DNA of 64,000 nucleotides from Thereva unica. Taxonomy: Eukaryota; Arthropoda; Insecta; Diptera; Therevidae. Shown piece by piece: positions 63,988 to 64,000 of the stretch. A program made the translations under genes and the position numbers. Position 1 is the stretch's first letter. The number at the start of each line of letters is the position of its first letter. Below the pieces are notes generated by a model that saw only the letters and a list, made by a program, of their open reading frames with translations, did no database searches and was not told the DNA's origin. The DNA lies in NCBI GenBank assembly GCA_949987705.1, contig OX465281.1, positions 169,026,516-169,090,515 on the forward strand, read 5' to 3'.

Positions 63988-64000
63988 GATTTAACGCCGT

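Overview
This is a eukaryotic, almost certainly arthropod (probably insect), repeat-rich nuclear window. I found no convincing single-copy host gene. Every long reading frame belongs to a transposable element: two BEL/Pao retrotransposons with envelope genes, several APE-type LINEs, a near-complete Polinton/Maverick, a decayed Helitron, two hAT derivatives and several foldback/MITE elements. I cannot name the species. Family names come from recognised motifs, not from a search.

Left part (1-17,551). A decayed BEL/Pao element lies on the minus strand (1-7,185: LTR end, env, integrase, RNase H, RT, protease) and runs into a 200-base assembly gap (7,186-7,385). It is followed by a 5'-truncated RTE-like LINE (7,386-9,641), a 137-bp palindromic MITE with TA target duplications (9,911-10,047) and a second RTE-like LINE (about 10,056-14,440). 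That LINE is split by a 1,046-bp hAT-type element with perfect 8-bp target duplications. About 2.8 kb of AT-rich, featureless DNA follows.

Middle (17,262-28,800). A third RTE-like LINE is split by a young, 8,526-bp BEL/Pao element (17,580-26,105; LTRs identical by eye). Its single gag-pol-env frame is interrupted by only one stop codon and ends in a baculovirus-F-like envelope. The same LINE is split again by a Jockey-like LINE on the opposite strand.

Polinton (29,688-44,421). About 730-bp terminal inverted repeats enclose two short unknown genes, an integrase with a chromodomain, a collagen/tail-fibre-like protein, a conserved unknown protein, a packaging ATPase, a PLA2-like protein, an adenain-type protease, penton and double-jelly-roll capsid proteins, a 52-aa gene between the capsid genes, an exonuclease-like unknown, a protein-primed type B DNA polymerase and a spliced coiled-coil gene. 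Together they make a virion-building and self-replicating set. The PLA2-like gene and the polymerase each carry a 4-nt frameshift of the form TA-CC-TA, which looks like a Tc1/mariner excision footprint. A stray fragment of terminal repeat cuts into the polymerase 5' end.

Right part (44,422-64,000). A satellite with a 367-bp higher-order repeat abuts the Polinton. Next come tandemly duplicated leader segments with splice-donor-like sites and a Helitron broken by frameshifts (zinc-binding/DUF6570-like region, cysteine-protease-like region, HUH Rep, Pif1-type helicase). A probable solo LTR (52,936-55,760, TG...CA, 5-bp target duplication) holds an array of eight tandem hairpins whose stems vary in a compensated way, and a 1-kb foldback element. 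After it come a short retroposon with an 11-bp target duplication, a 480-bp foldback MITE, and a pair of inverted repeats. One arm of that pair carries a LINE 3' end and an 826-bp hAT derivative encoding a BED zinc finger. The window ends in a second series of tandem mini-hairpins.
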